From positions 35,435-99,434 of the forward strand of contig CALKCK010000036.1 of assembly GCA_938083195.1 (NCBI GenBank): a stretch of 64,000 bases of DNA. The letters are read 5' to 3'. Each line of letters starts with the position of its first letter. The stretch's first letter is position 1. The notes beneath the pieces are model-generated. The model was not told the DNA's origin and searched no databases. It saw only the letters and a list, made by a program, of their open reading frames with translations. Positions 27,837 through 37,056 of this stretch are shown piece after piece. The position numbers and the translations under genes are program-made. This DNA comes from an uncultured Pirellulaceae bacterium (GTDB lineage: Bacteria > Planctomycetota > Planctomycetia > Pirellulales > Pirellulaceae).

Positions 27837-30623
27837 ATGAACCCTGACCAACCTAAGCGGAACTCTAGTGCGACAACCGAATTAAATCGGCGCTCGTTCT
27901 TAGAGGGAGCAGCAGGAGCGACCGGCGCCGCGCTGGCTGCGTCGGCACTTCCTTCGCATCCAATACCATCGTTAACTCACAACTCCATAAGCGGCCCAGA
28001 AACGGAGTATCAGTTCGACCGCGACAACTCAAATTATCACGGCCACCGGTGGGAGACTTTAAATCCCGGTTTCTGGAAAATTGAAAATGGCGCACTTCGC
28101 CGAAGATTAAAAAATTATGGTGATCGCGCCCGCCGAACAGGATTTCCCTTTCACGCTGAAACCAACAACTTTAAATACGAAACTGAGTACGATCCCTCTT
28201 TGGATTGTGGAATCATCTACGCGCCGCAGTGGAAACTCTCTGGAGAATTTCAATTAGAAACCGAGTTCACCTATCACGCTGACCGACCCACAGTGCCGAA
28301 AGGGGATCAGCCTGATTGGAAAATGCATCAAGACGGCTACGGTTTGATGGGCATTGTAATTGGTGCAAAATCGGTTTTTCAAAGCTACAGTCGGCTCGGT
28401 CAGCTCATAAGAATTGGCTGGAACGACAAACGGCAGCTGGTCATCATGGGACCGACAAAAACAGCCAAGAAAAAATCTCAAGGTGGTCTGTCACCGTCCG
28501 ACGATTCTATATTCAAATCCACCGATGCGATGCAATTGAAATCGGGGGACCAATGTCGATTAATTGTTCACGTGCAACCAGCGGAGGAAAACCAATGCCA
28601 AGTTCGCGTGACTTTTTCCGCAAATGCCAAGACAGTATCGCTTACTCATTCTTTTCCAAATCAGAAAACAGAAGGATTTGTCGGAATTCTATCGAGGGGG
28701 CTCATCGACTTTGATGTAACTCGTTTTAAGGTTCAACCTTACCAAAACGAACCTTTGAAAATTGGACATTCTGATTGCCTTGTCTGTTATCCATTAGGGG
28801 ATACGCTGACGCTAAAAGAAGAAAAATGGCATGTTCGTTTTGTAGGTATGTTTTCATCAGATGGTAAGAAAATTGAAATCCGGGTCGCCGATTCACCCTC
28901 GCCGCAAACTGGATGGGACCAGGTGAAGATTGCCGGCGTTGGGAGAATTGTTGACAACCAATGGCGCCGCAACACAGCCGTTATTGACGTGACGCTACCC
29001 ATTAGTCCCGCTGAGAAAACTCTCTATTACACCGTCTGGAAAGATGGCAAGAATGTCACTCCTGACGGTCGAGTCGGTACCGAAGCGTGCGGCCCGGGAA
29101 TGGGACTGGTCGGCGAAGTACCCGGAGGGGGGAACTATGTCGGTCGATTACCGCAACTCAAAGCACCCTACAAATTATGCGGTCTCAGTTGTCATGCGAT
29201 CAATTCTGGACTCCAAGAACGCAAAGATGACGGGTGGACCATTTCAGGGAACCGGGATACCTGGAGCGTTCGGGACCAACCGACCGTCGAAGCTTATCAG
29301 CACCTTGATGATTACAACTTTCAAATCATGGTCTGGGAAGATGATGTCTGGTACATGGAATTGCTGATGTACCCGCCAAGCACCGACGACGCTTACAAAA
29401 TTGTCGCGCTCTCGATTTGCGGCCCAACCAGTCGATGGCAAATGATGCGACACTGGAACGTTATTAACCCGGGTGACCACGACTATGGCATGGACGATGT
29501 AAAAGGCCCCGAACAAATATTGATTCGAAAAACAGAAGGACTTGGTCAAGACCCGGCCTACATGCGAAGGAATTTTCAAATCGTGCATCATTTAACAACA
29601 GGTGCCGAACATGTTGACCCTTATGAAAATCCAAAAAAATGGCGGGCATGGAAAATGCCAAACAGAGATTTTACTTTCGTTATTCTTGATTCAAGACTTT
29701 GGAGAAGTAGTCAAGATGTCGACATCTGGGATGACCAAGGATGGGATCAATTCAAAAGTCTTTACGACCGAACTGATCCCACTCGCAGTCTGCTCGGGGA
29801 AGAGCAATACGGATGGTTACAATCTCTACTCACAACCGACTCTTCGCCTCTTATCTGTCTGACGGGAATCAATGGATTGCATACCATTTGGGCTGGAGCG
29901 AAAAACGGGGGAACTGCAAGTGAGGGTCATCCACAAAATTTTTCACAACGCGATCGAGTTACCGCCGATTACGCCGGGTGGGTAAAGGCTGGTGCGGATC
30001 GAGTCATTGAACTATTGGGACAACGAGATGGAATCGTTTCGGTTTACGGCGATGTCCACAATGGCTGCATAATGAAAAATCTCGACCACGGACTAATCGA
30101 ATGCAGTTTTGGGCCCATTGGACGAAATGGAGGGCGGGCATTAATTCCAGGTTTCGGCGAGCAGATGAAAGACGTCGATGGGCGCGTCATCCAAATCCAT
30201 GCGCTCTACCATAAAAATTTTGCCAACCCGGACCAAGAACCCCACGCCAATCACGATCCGTTCTATTGGAATTTTTTGGAAATGGAATTTGATCCCACAC
30301 AGCAAGATCCAAACATCCAGCTTCGCATCAGAAACCTTGTTGACTCACCCGACGAAAAACCTCGCGGAGGAGGAAAATTAGACACCACTTCGTCTCGCAC
30401 AGGACGAACTCCGACAGCAAAAATCCCTTCTATCCGTGTACTACCTGATGCAGACGTTCATTTTTACAGGACCGATGGAAGCGCTATTCGAGGAACCCGT
30501 AGCAACAGCCAAGGAAAAATCGACATCACTGGACTCATTGATATTTCACCCGGCACTAAAGTAATCGTTAATGCCTTTGACGGATTTCGATCAGAATCCA
30601 AAGTTATTCAACTGGAAGACTAA
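27837..30623 (+). CDS. Tat-exported PhoD-like phosphatase-related protein
   Basis: Protein of 928 residues. A twin-arginine signal (NRRSFLEGAAGATGAALAASAL, Arg18-Arg19) indicates folded export. Residues about 70-300 look like a beta-sandwich (concanavalin/DUF1080-like) region. The middle and C-terminal part resembles PhoD-like metallophosphatases: ILDSRLWRSS, LLGEEQYGWLQSLL, LTGINGLHTIW and VYGDVHNGC, the last matching the GDxHN-type metal motif. The usual N-terminal PhoD metal motif is not obvious, so the metal centre may be incomplete. The last ~90 residues look like a small beta domain (DADVHFYRTDGSAIRGTRSNS). Phosphodiester or phosphate-ester hydrolysis is plausible, not proven. Confidence 0.75.
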   Translation: MNPDQPKRNSSATTELNRRSFLEGAAGATGAALAASALPSHPIPSLTHNSISGPETEYQFDRDNSNYHGHRWETLNPGFWKIENGALRRRLKNYGDRARRTGFPFHAETNNFKYETEYDPSLDCGIIYAPQWKLSGEFQLETEFTYHADRPTVPKGDQPDWKMHQDGYGLMGIVIGAKSVFQSYSRLGQLIRIGWNDKRQLVIMGPTKTAKKKSQGGLSPSDDSIFKSTDAMQLKSGDQCRLIVHVQPAEENQCQVRVTFSANAKTVSLTHSFPNQKTEGFVGILSRGLIDFDVTRFKVQPYQNEPLKIGHSDCLVCYPLGDTLTLKEEKWHVRFVGMFSSDGKKIEIRVADSPSPQTGWDQVKIAGVGRIVDNQWRRNTAVIDVTLPISPAEKTLYYTVWKDGKNVTPDGRVGTEACGPGMGLVGEVPGGGNYVGRLPQLKAPYKLCGLSCHAINSGLQERKDDGWTISGNRDTWSVRDQPTVEAYQHLDDYNFQIMVWEDDVWYMELLMYPPSTDDAYKIVALSICGPTSRWQMMRHWNVINPGDHDYGMDDVKGPEQILIRKTEGLGQDPAYMRRNFQIVHHLTTGAEHVDPYENPKKWRAWKMPNRDFTFVILDSRLWRSSQDVDIWDDQGWDQFKSLYDRTDPTRSLLGEEQYGWLQSLLTTDSSPLICLTGINGLHTIWAGAKNGGTASEGHPQNFSQRDRVTADYAGWVKAGADRVIELLGQRDGIVSVYGDVHNGCIMKNLDHGLIECSFGPIGRNGGRALIPGFGEQMKDVDGRVIQIHALYHKNFANPDQEPHANHDPFYWNFLEMEFDPTQQDPNIQLRIRNLVDSPDEKPRGGGKLDTTSSRTGRTPTAKIPSIRVLPDADVHFYRTDGSAIRGTRSNSQGKIDITGLIDISPGTKVIVNAFDGFRSESKVIQLED

Positions 30624-30667
30624 ACGGTTAGCGCCGCGACCGACAACATTTTTAGAACAGGCATGCC

Positions 30668-30904
30668 GTGGACTTTTTTTTCGACGATAGTGAAAGCGAA
30701 ACTTCCGAAAATCATACCGCTATTCATGAAGAAGCTGGATACACCTGCAATTCATGCGGTGAGGAGATCATTGTTCCCCTAGATTATTCGGAGGGTTTGT
30801 CTCAGGAATACGTGGAGGATTGCCCCGTCTGCTGTAACCCCAACATCATTTTTGTCGAATTTAACAACGATGGTGAGGCAAATGTATGGAGTCGTGGTGA
30901 ATAG
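30668..30904 (+). CDS. CPXCG-motif cysteine-rich protein
   Basis: A 78-residue zinc-ribbon-like protein with Cys27-x2-Cys30 (YTCNSCGEEI) and Cys52-x2-Cys55-Cys56 (EDCPVCCNPN), the pattern of the CPXCG cysteine-rich family. An acidic N-terminal segment precedes it. The start is GTG at 30668. It lies 44 bp downstream of the PhoD-like gene and may be read from the same transcript. The family is thought to bind zinc; its function is unknown. Confidence 0.85.
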   Translation: MDFFFDDSESETSENHTAIHEEAGYTCNSCGEEIIVPLDYSEGLSQEYVEDCPVCCNPNIIFVEFNNDGEANVWSRGE

Positions 30905-30944
30905 CATCTGTAGAAATAAATAGAAAACTACAGCATCTCACTCA

Positions 30945-31631
30945 CTACTTCTGATTCGCCGTAACCGTGGGTGCTCCCCCTGCCCGTCTCAAACGTTCAA
31001 CTAATTCCCCGACCATGATTGCGGTTGCGCCCCAAATTTGATGCCCTCCGACTCGATAACAGGGCACTTTTAAAGTCTCGCCGTTTGAGCGGGTTACCGT
31101 TCCCGAAGTCAAAGCTTCTGGCCCCATCAATTGGTTCAGGGGAGCCCGAACAATTTGCTCGACCTCGCGAGGGCAGCGCTTGAAATTCGGCTCGCCACGA
31201 ATTACTCCCACATAAGGAGTTACTGTAAAATCACTTGGTGGAATGTAGACACTCGTTAACTGCCCAAAGAGTTCAATCTTTGACTCATGAATGCCAATTT
31301 CTTCTTCCGTTTCTCGAATCGCTGCCTGTTGCGTTGATTCACCCGGCTCCAGTCGACCGCCGGGAAAGCTGATTTGACCTCCATGATTGGTGAGATTAAT
31401 CGCTCGCTGCGTTAACAAAAGATCGGGCATGGTCAGTAGACTATCCGATTTCTCATCGTTGCTTTGGTCACAAAACAGAGCAAGGACGGCGGCCACTTTA
31501 CCGTCACCAGGCAAGTCAGAAGGACGCTTTTGCGGACGATCCAAATCAGGGACGTCCAACGGCGACTGCCAGCCCGTTAATTTTGTCTGGCTCATCGCAA
31601 CATTCAATCGTTGCCGAAATGAAATCTCCAT
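30945..31631 (-). CDS. CoA pyrophosphatase-type Nudix hydrolase (NudL-like)
   Basis: Cytoplasmic Nudix hydrolase of 228 residues. The Nudix box is complete (GGRLEPGESTQQAAIRETEE, then EIGI). The preceding RAINLTNHGGQISFPGG matches the NuCoA signature that marks coenzyme A/acyl-CoA diphosphatases (NudL/YeaB). The C-terminal HQIWGATAIM is also typical. It would cleave CoA to 3',5'-ADP and 4'-phosphopantetheine. It is convergent with the CPXCG gene. Confidence 0.88.
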   Translation of the reverse strand: MEISFRQRLNVAMSQTKLTGWQSPLDVPDLDRPQKRPSDLPGDGKVAAVLALFCDQSNDEKSDSLLTMPDLLLTQRAINLTNHGGQISFPGGRLEPGESTQQAAIRETEEEIGIHESKIELFGQLTSVYIPPSDFTVTPYVGVIRGEPNFKRCPREVEQIVRAPLNQLMGPEALTSGTVTRSNGETLKVPCYRVGGHQIWGATAIMVGELVERLRRAGGAPTVTANQK

Positions 31632-31803
31632 TTACTAAAAACCCATTTAAGCAGTCGCTACCTTTTTAGTTGGTCCACTCGCTTAAAGTAAAGGAAAGCG
31701 GGACAGGTTGGATTATATACGTATACGGAACGCTGCCGAACACTAAGCTGACTGCCATTTCCAACTTACTGAATAAGATTTTAGAAGTGAAAACATTCAA
31801 AAC

Positions 31804-32781
31804 TTAAAAGGGGGGGTCGCCCACCTCTTTTTCTTTTCCATTAATGCTCGAATATATTTTTAAAATATCGAGTGATATATTTTGATCGATGTACTGAGTT
31901 GAGCCGTCGACCAGAGCAAAATGAGCGCCTCCAGCATGATTGCTTGCAAACGGAACGCTATTCAATTTTGTACTGGTCGAGTTAATCGGCTGAGTTATTG
32001 ATTTGACCGTAAATAGTTGCTCAACTCTTTTGGATGCGTCGTATTTTGCACCCATTGCCCACGCGGTTCGTTGTGGAGTTTGAATGCTTTCGCTGGTTTT
32101 GAATGTTGATATTTCTCCAATCGCAAACGTACTGGAAACGCCATCGACAACATCCCGCAATTGCTTCGATCGAAACTGTCCGCTTTTCAAAGGTGAAAAC
32201 AGACCTTGCAGGCCGATATCACCATATACCTTTGAAACAATCGTACGGTACTTACTGGTTTTCCGCTTAGCGTAAACAGTCGTCAGATTGGCTGGGCCAC
32301 ATATTCCGTAGTAATGAGTCGTATATTGATTGAAACCTGTTAGAGATGCGACATTTTCTTCGGGATCCGAGGCAGCGCAAAGTAAAACAGGTATTTCTGT
32401 CTCTGATATTTGTTGCCAGCGGCTTTGATAACTTTGACCTGAAATCGGTTTGGCTCGCAACTTTTCCCATAGTGCTGCTTCTTCCATCGAAGGCAATAAG
32501 GGCCCGAGAAAGCCCATCCCGTCACCATTATCGCCTGCAGGGAAAGCTTGGTTTGTCGATTCGTAACTTAATGCCGCCATCATCACTTGTCGCAAATTCG
32601 AAAGACAGGTTGCTCGACGTGCTGCCTGTCTAACAGCCTGTGCTGCGGGCAGGGTAAGTGCCAGAAGTATTCCGATTATTGAAATGCAGACTAGCAGTTC
32701 AACAAGAGTAAACCCTTGTCGCAAATTTTTACGGTATTTGTTGCAGATCCGCGGGTAAAGATTCAGAGATCGATTCATCAT
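31804..32781 (-). CDS. DUF1559 pseudopilin-like protein
   Basis: Protein of 325 residues with a type IV prepilin/pseudopilin N-terminus: a 23-residue leader, then the cleavage/methylation site G23[19 protein letters not shown]. The remainder is the planctomycete DUF1559 domain, including CLSNLRQVMMAALSYES, a GICGPANL-type centre and the C-terminal HAGGAHFALVDGSTQYI block. These proteins are amplified in planctomycetes; type II-secretion-like surface assembly is inferred only. It lies downstream of a second DUF1559 gene, but a terminator at 32817-32852 separates them, so it probably has its own promoter. Confidence 0.9.
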   Translation of the reverse strand: MMNRSLNLYPRICNKYRKNLRQGFTLVELLVCISIIGILLALTLPAAQAVRQAARRATCLSNLRQVMMAALSYESTNQAFPAGDNGDGMGFLGPLLPSMEEAALWEKLRAKPISGQSYQSRWQQISETEIPVLLCAASDPEENVASLTGFNQYTTHYYGICGPANLTTVYAKRKTSKYRTIVSKVYGDIGLQGLFSPLKSGQFRSKQLRDVVDGVSSTFAIGEISTFKTSESIQTPQRTAWAMGAKYDASKRVEQLFTVKSITQPINSTSTKLNSVPFASNHAGGAHFALVDGSTQYIDQNISLDILKIYSSINGKEKEVGDPPF

Positions 32782-32816
32782 GGGTAAATCACAATCGAGC
32801 GATTGTTGACGAGAGG

Positions 32817-32852
32817 AAAAAATGTCTGTTTTGACGCGCGGTCAAAACAGAC
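32817..32852 (-). terminator. Intrinsic terminator between the two DUF1559 genes
   Basis: A perfect 12-bp stem (GTCTGTTTTGAC at 32824-32835 with 32841-32852) encloses the loop GCGCG. On the minus strand it is followed by six T (the A run at 32817-32822). It terminates the gene at 32895-34025. Confidence 0.9.
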
Positions 32853-32894
32853 TTAAACGCACAAAGTAAAATTAAATTCTTCTAAAGAACCGAT

Positions 32895-34025
32895 TTACTG
32901 CTCGAATTTCTTGACAGGAAATGAGCCATTCAAGAGGACACCAGGGAACATATCCCATGGGTTTACTTCGCATTCAGCCGATGTGTAGCCGGTGTTCTCA
33001 AATGTCGCAATGGACGGGTCTACTCCAAATCCAGGGTTGATATAACCGTCACCGTTGGCGTCTTCAATCGCGCGGACGCTACCATCTGCGAAAGCCATAT
33101 TCACCGTCTTCTGGTGCCAAGCGAAGAAATCTCGCGTATCTTGCAAGTAAACGTTGGTAACGCCGACTTCACCAAGAGTTGGATACCCACCTGCTGGCGG
33201 TTCGAACGCAGCTCGCGGTGTACCGTCTGCTTGTAAAACTACAGCCGCACGATTTCCACTTGCCACATAAGCTGGACCATCGTTAAAGCTCTCCGCCAGT
33301 GGGATTCCTGCAACTAATCCGCGCGATTCCGAAATAGTTTCTGTAAGAATTCCATCTTCGTTACCGTCGTAAGGCAAGGCAACATCGCCTTGGCCTCCGC
33401 AACCCATGATCGCTAAAGCACTCGCTGGAATATCACTTGTATCCATCGCTCGCATCGTCAGAGGACCCACACACTGGCGCTGTCCCGATGCTTTGTACCA
33501 GTCTTTTAGGCCTCCCGACTTGGTAATTTGCACACCTGCAGTGCCGGTAAACATTGGAGCAGATCGAACGAGATGCCAACTGGTTGCATAGTTGGTGTTG
33601 AATCCGGCTTCAGCTGTAGCTTGTAAAGACTGCTTCAATGGAACACCCAGACGAGCTGGCGGAGCAGATGCCCCGTTGGAACTGGCAGCGTTCCACTTTT
33701 CCGAAGCGATGCATTTTGAACTTGGGCAAAGCATATCACCTGGGATCACATCTTGAGCAACACAATCCGACACCCATGAATACTGATCAAAAGCACCATC
33801 TCGCTTACCATCAAATGCTCCAGAACAGTAGGCACCGTTAGGAGAGTTACTTGCCTTGGCAAGAAGGCAAAGTGCAAAGTTTCGTAAATTACTCTTACAC
33901 TGGGTCGACCGGGCAGCTCCGCGAACCGCTGCGAATGCCGGAAACAGCAATGCCATCAAGATTCCAATGATGGAGATAACAACAAGAAGTTCCACAAGTG
34001 TAAAACCCTTTTTTCGTGTGCTCAT
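32895..34025 (-). CDS. DUF1559 pseudopilin-like protein
   Basis: Protein of 376 residues with a very short prepilin leader (MSTRKKG) and [20 protein letters not shown] after the predicted cleavage site. Its DUF1559 domain includes [14 protein letters not shown] and a C-terminal [25 protein letters not shown] block. It is more diverged in the centre than its neighbour at 31804. The start ATG at 34025 fits the leader exactly. It is separately terminated from the neighbouring paralogue. Function unknown beyond pseudopilin-like export. Confidence 0.9.
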   Translation of the reverse strand: MSTRKKGFTLVELLVVISIIGILMALLFPAFAAVRGAARSTQCKSNLRNFALCLLAKASNSPNGAYCSGAFDGKRDGAFDQYSWVSDCVAQDVIPGDMLCPSSKCIASEKWNAASSNGASAPPARLGVPLKQSLQATAEAGFNTNYATSWHLVRSAPMFTGTAGVQITKSGGLKDWYKASGQRQCVGPLTMRAMDTSDIPASALAIMGCGGQGDVALPYDGNEDGILTETISESRGLVAGIPLAESFNDGPAYVASGNRAAVVLQADGTPRAAFEPPAGGYPTLGEVGVTNVYLQDTRDFFAWHQKTVNMAFADGSVRAIEDANGDGYINPGFGVDPSIATFENTGYTSAECEVNPWDMFPGVLLNGSFPVKKFEQ

Positions 34026-34261
34026 TTCTACTAGATCCTATCTTTAAATTGCCAATTACATGCGGATTAACTCCGCGTTCAAGGCCGATAGGTTAGCGTT
34101 CGCATTTGAAGATAACGGGAAGATAGCGTTTGTTAATTATGAATATGCTTGAAAGATTTCTTCATCCACAAGCAACGTTTATTAACAAAATATTAATTTC
34201 GATTGAGGTGCATTGTTGCGTTAAACAATTCGAATTATCGAAAATAGTCCTCGAAGCATTT

Positions 34262-36043
34262 TTAAAGATGCTTATTAAAAAATTTGACCATCTCGTTTGC
34301 CATTTCCTCGAACCAGGGCTGTCGATTCCAGCATCCATGTTTGGCATTCGGATAACTGGTTACGCCTGTTTCAATTCCTAACGATGTTAATTTATCGCGG
34401 GCGGGTTGATTCCGAGCCGGGTTATCCTGTTCACCCACCAGAAAAAGAATGGGACACGTCGACGCATCGATCTGGGCACAAGCATCGGCAAGGCCATACA
34501 GTTCCGGGTTTTCATCGACAGTGCTTCGCAGCCAAACGTTCGAATTTGATCCTGAATCCGGTTGCCGAGATCGATCAGCGACCGATCCGGTAAGCATCTC
34601 CAGCGGGCCAGCCATCACAATGGATGCCTGTATTCGTGAAGATTGTTCAGCGTTTCCACCCTCCCCTTTCAATTTTGGATTGCCTCCACCAGACGCCATC
34701 AATCCTGTTAAGTGCCCACCGGCAGAACCGCCCACAGCTCCGATTTTTTTCGGATCCAAATGGTAAGTCGCCGCATTGGCACGCAAGAACCGAACGGCCG
34801 CAGTGCAGTCGTGCATCGCAGCAGGAAAAGCAGCTTCGTCAGCAAGCCGATATTCAATTGCTGCCGTTACGTAACCGTGACTAGCCAATTTGATTGCAAG
34901 TGCCCGGAACTTGGTTTTATCGCCTTTGCGCCAACCCCCGCCGTGAACAACAACCACAGCCGGTTTGGGTTCATCCACTGTCGCATCAGAGGGAACAAAA
35001 ATATCCATCAGTACTTTTCGTTGATCGTATCGAGCGAACGCAACATTGCGATGTGCGACAATATTTTCAGGCACCGAAGTCGGTGGTTGGGCTATATTTT
35101 TTTTGCGTGGAAATTGTGCGGGAGGTTTTAAAGAAATCGCATCCGGCTCCGAAGATCGCCCAGCAATTAACATTCGTTGCCGAAACAAACCACCGGGTCC
35201 GGTAATATACAATGATTGCATATCTTGGTCGCCAAATGTGCAGTTGATCGGTTTAGTGGGGCACGCGATTTTGTCGAGTAATTTTCCTTCAGGATTCCAG
35301 ATCCAAATATCAGTTGGCCCGGCGCAATAAACGTTTCCAGCACGATCAATCGTCATCCCATCAGCGCCCCGATCGGGCCCGTCATCCATCGAAGCAATCA
35401 TTCGTCCGCGGTTGGTCTTCCCAGCGGTGACAATATCATAGGCCCAGATCTTTTTGGGAACGAAGGAAGACACATAGAGCGTTTTTTCATCCGGCGACAT
35501 CGTAATTCCATTGGGGGTAGCGATGCCATCTACCGCTATCGAAACATTCCCCTCAGGATCTATGTACGCAACCTTATTTTGGGGCGTGAACGTTACATAA
35601 ATTCCTCCGTTTTGATCAACTACAAGATCGTTCGGTCGATAGGGCTTTTCTTTTTCCTGCTTCACACTTTCGAAAGATGCAACCGTGGCTTTTTTCTTCC
35701 CATCTAGAAAGGCTATTTCTCCGCCCGGATTGTCAGATAAAAATAAGCGGCCATGATTGTAAAAACTCGCGCTGATTCGACCTGACTCGGGCATCAGTGT
35801 TTGCATTTGTTTCTTCGCAGGTAGATAACGAAATAACTTTTGGCCTTTTACATCCGGAATGACTAGTGAGTATCCATCCCAAGCAGGTCCGTCCGCCATT
35901 TCAAAATCAGTTGAAATTTCTTCAAGCGGCACTCGGCGATCAACCTGCCTCGCAACAGCTAAGTCGGCTATGGAACTAATTAACAACAAAACCAAAACGA
36001 ACAATGGAAGATTAACAAATAATCGAACGGAGTCCCGCAACAT
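34262..36043 (-). CDS. Secreted SMP-30/gluconolactonase-like propeller fused to BD-FAE-type esterase
   Basis: A 593-residue two-domain protein. The ATG at 36043 has GGGGAG 5-6 bases upstream and opens a signal peptide; a TTG at 36061 is a weaker option. Residues about 30-310 are an SMP-30/lactonase-like six-bladed propeller (MADGPAWDGYSLVIPD, RPNDLVVDQNGGIYVTF, PNGITMSPDEKTLYVS, GADGMTIDRAGNVYCAG). Residues about 335-590 are an alpha/beta hydrolase of the BD-FAE/esterase type, with oxyanion HGGGW, nucleophile GGSAGGH, acid in LVGEQDNPA and His in NAKHGCW. Such a fusion could combine lactone hydrolysis with carbohydrate-ester deacylation; this is inference. Confidence 0.88.
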   Translation of the reverse strand: MLRDSVRLFVNLPLFVLVLLLISSIADLAVARQVDRRVPLEEISTDFEMADGPAWDGYSLVIPDVKGQKLFRYLPAKKQMQTLMPESGRISASFYNHGRLFLSDNPGGEIAFLDGKKKATVASFESVKQEKEKPYRPNDLVVDQNGGIYVTFTPQNKVAYIDPEGNVSIAVDGIATPNGITMSPDEKTLYVSSFVPKKIWAYDIVTAGKTNRGRMIASMDDGPDRGADGMTIDRAGNVYCAGPTDIWIWNPEGKLLDKIACPTKPINCTFGDQDMQSLYITGPGGLFRQRMLIAGRSSEPDAISLKPPAQFPRKKNIAQPPTSVPENIVAHRNVAFARYDQRKVLMDIFVPSDATVDEPKPAVVVVHGGGWRKGDKTKFRALAIKLASHGYVTAAIEYRLADEAAFPAAMHDCTAAVRFLRANAATYHLDPKKIGAVGGSAGGHLTGLMASGGGNPKLKGEGGNAEQSSRIQASIVMAGPLEMLTGSVADRSRQPDSGSNSNVWLRSTVDENPELYGLADACAQIDASTCPILFLVGEQDNPARNQPARDKLTSLGIETGVTSYPNAKHGCWNRQPWFEEMANEMVKFFNKHL

Positions 36044-36174
36044 AATGTCTCCCCAAGCCAAGCAAAAAAGTTAATCGCAAATTTCACGATTATCGAAACC
36101 TTTTATTCTAGCGAACCAAGAACGGCAATGTTGGAATAAAAGACACCGAATTATTAGCTTCTTGCTAAGCGCAT

Positions 36175-36204
36175 AAAAAAACGCGCCGAACATTTTCGGC
36201 GCGT
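36175..36204 (-). terminator. Intrinsic terminator of the EF-hand protein gene
   Basis: A perfect 10-bp GC-rich stem (ACGCGCCGAA at 36181-36190 with 36195-36204) and a 4-nt loop are followed on the minus strand by a T run (A run 36175-36181). It lies 33 bp after the stop codon at 36237. Confidence 0.92.
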
Positions 36205-36236
36205 CGATTGGTATCTACGATTGACTAACAGGTAGC

Positions 36237-36935
36237 TTAGTTTCCACCGTCAAACGAAGGACGTTGCGGACGTTGACCACCCTCTTGATTGCCACCAGGT
36301 CCACCGCGACCGCCGCGACTACCACCCATGCGTGCAGCTGCCGCCTCGATTTCTGATTTGTCAATTGAGCCATCGCTATTGGAATCCAGACGATCAAACA
36401 TTGGCAACATTCGCTCGTCAACTTCGTCTTTGCTCAGTTTGCCGTCTTCATTCTTGTCCTGACTCATGAGTCGATCCATCATGCCGCCGGCTCCTGAGGA
36501 ACGACCTCCTCGCTCACCTCGCTCACCGCCGGGTCCACCTTCAGGAGCACCACCGCGACTGCGTCCACCTTCGGGACGAGACGGACGCATCTCTTCTGCA
36601 TCTAATTCACCGTCTCCGTTTTTATCGAGTTTTCGCAATGCTGCAGCCGCATTGTTGATCTCACTCTTGGAAATTACTCCGTTCTTATCGGCATCTAGAG
36701 CAGCCAGCACAGGCATCATCTGCATCATCCGGCCCATATCGCCACCGCCACGTTGGCCTCGCTCGCCACCAGGTCCACCGCGCTCGCCGCCAGGCCCACC
36801 GCGCTCGCCGCCAGGCCCACCGCGCTCGCCGCCGCGGTCGCCGCCGCGTTGGCCGCCGGGAGGCTGAGCCATCACGGTTGCCGCCAAGCACATTGTTATT
36901 GCGACTGCAAATATCATCATTTTTGTATTCTTCAT
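36237..36935 (-). CDS. Secreted EF-hand protein with Gly/Arg/Glu-rich repeats
   Basis: Exported protein of 232 residues with signal peptide (1-23, ending VMAQ). Four EF-hand calcium loops are clear: residues 81-92 (DADKNGVISKSE), 104-115 (DKNGDGELDAEE), 160-171 (DKNEDGKLSKDE) and 184-195 (DSNSDGSIDKSE). Low-complexity Gly-rich segments flank the two EF-hand pairs: GGERGGP-type heptads at 30-65, a second Gly/Arg/Glu stretch at 123-150 and a third at 204-222. It probably binds calcium outside the cytoplasm; partner unknown. It has its own terminator. The heptads are encoded by a 21-bp DNA tandem repeat prone to copy-number change. Confidence 0.88.
   Translation of the reverse strand: MKNTKMMIFAVAITMCLAATVMAQPPGGQRGGDRGGERGGPGGERGGPGGERGGPGGERGQRGGGDMGRMMQMMPVLAALDADKNGVISKSEINNAAAALRKLDKNGDGELDAEEMRPSRPEGGRSRGGAPEGGPGGERGERGGRSSGAGGMMDRLMSQDKNEDGKLSKDEVDERMLPMFDRLDSNSDGSIDKSEIEAAAARMGGSRGGRGGPGGNQEGGQRPQRPSFDGGN
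36760..36822. repeat. 21-bp in-frame tandem repeat inside the EF-hand gene
   Basis: Three 21-bp units (36760-36780, 36781-36801, 36802-36822) lie in tandem with a partial fourth after. Units two and three are identical and unit one differs at two positions. Each encodes one RGGPGGE heptad, so gain or loss of units keeps the frame. Confidence 0.9.
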
Positions 36936-37056
36936 TATTCTTCTCTCATTTCTTTCTGTATTCCCAAAACGCTCTGCTCAAACTTAAACACGTAGCAAAA
37001 CGAAATTCAGGACAACGATTTAATTAGTTTTTTTAGTGGTTTTTCGACTCTTACCG

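Noticed and set aside
34196..34280. Terminator of the SMP-30/esterase fusion gene
   Set aside because: The small AAGCAT/ATGCTT hairpin overlaps the stop codon and has no following T tract on the minus strand.
36760..36822. CRISPR-like repeat array
   Set aside because: The 21-bp units abut without spacers and encode in-frame Gly-rich heptads of the EF-hand protein.
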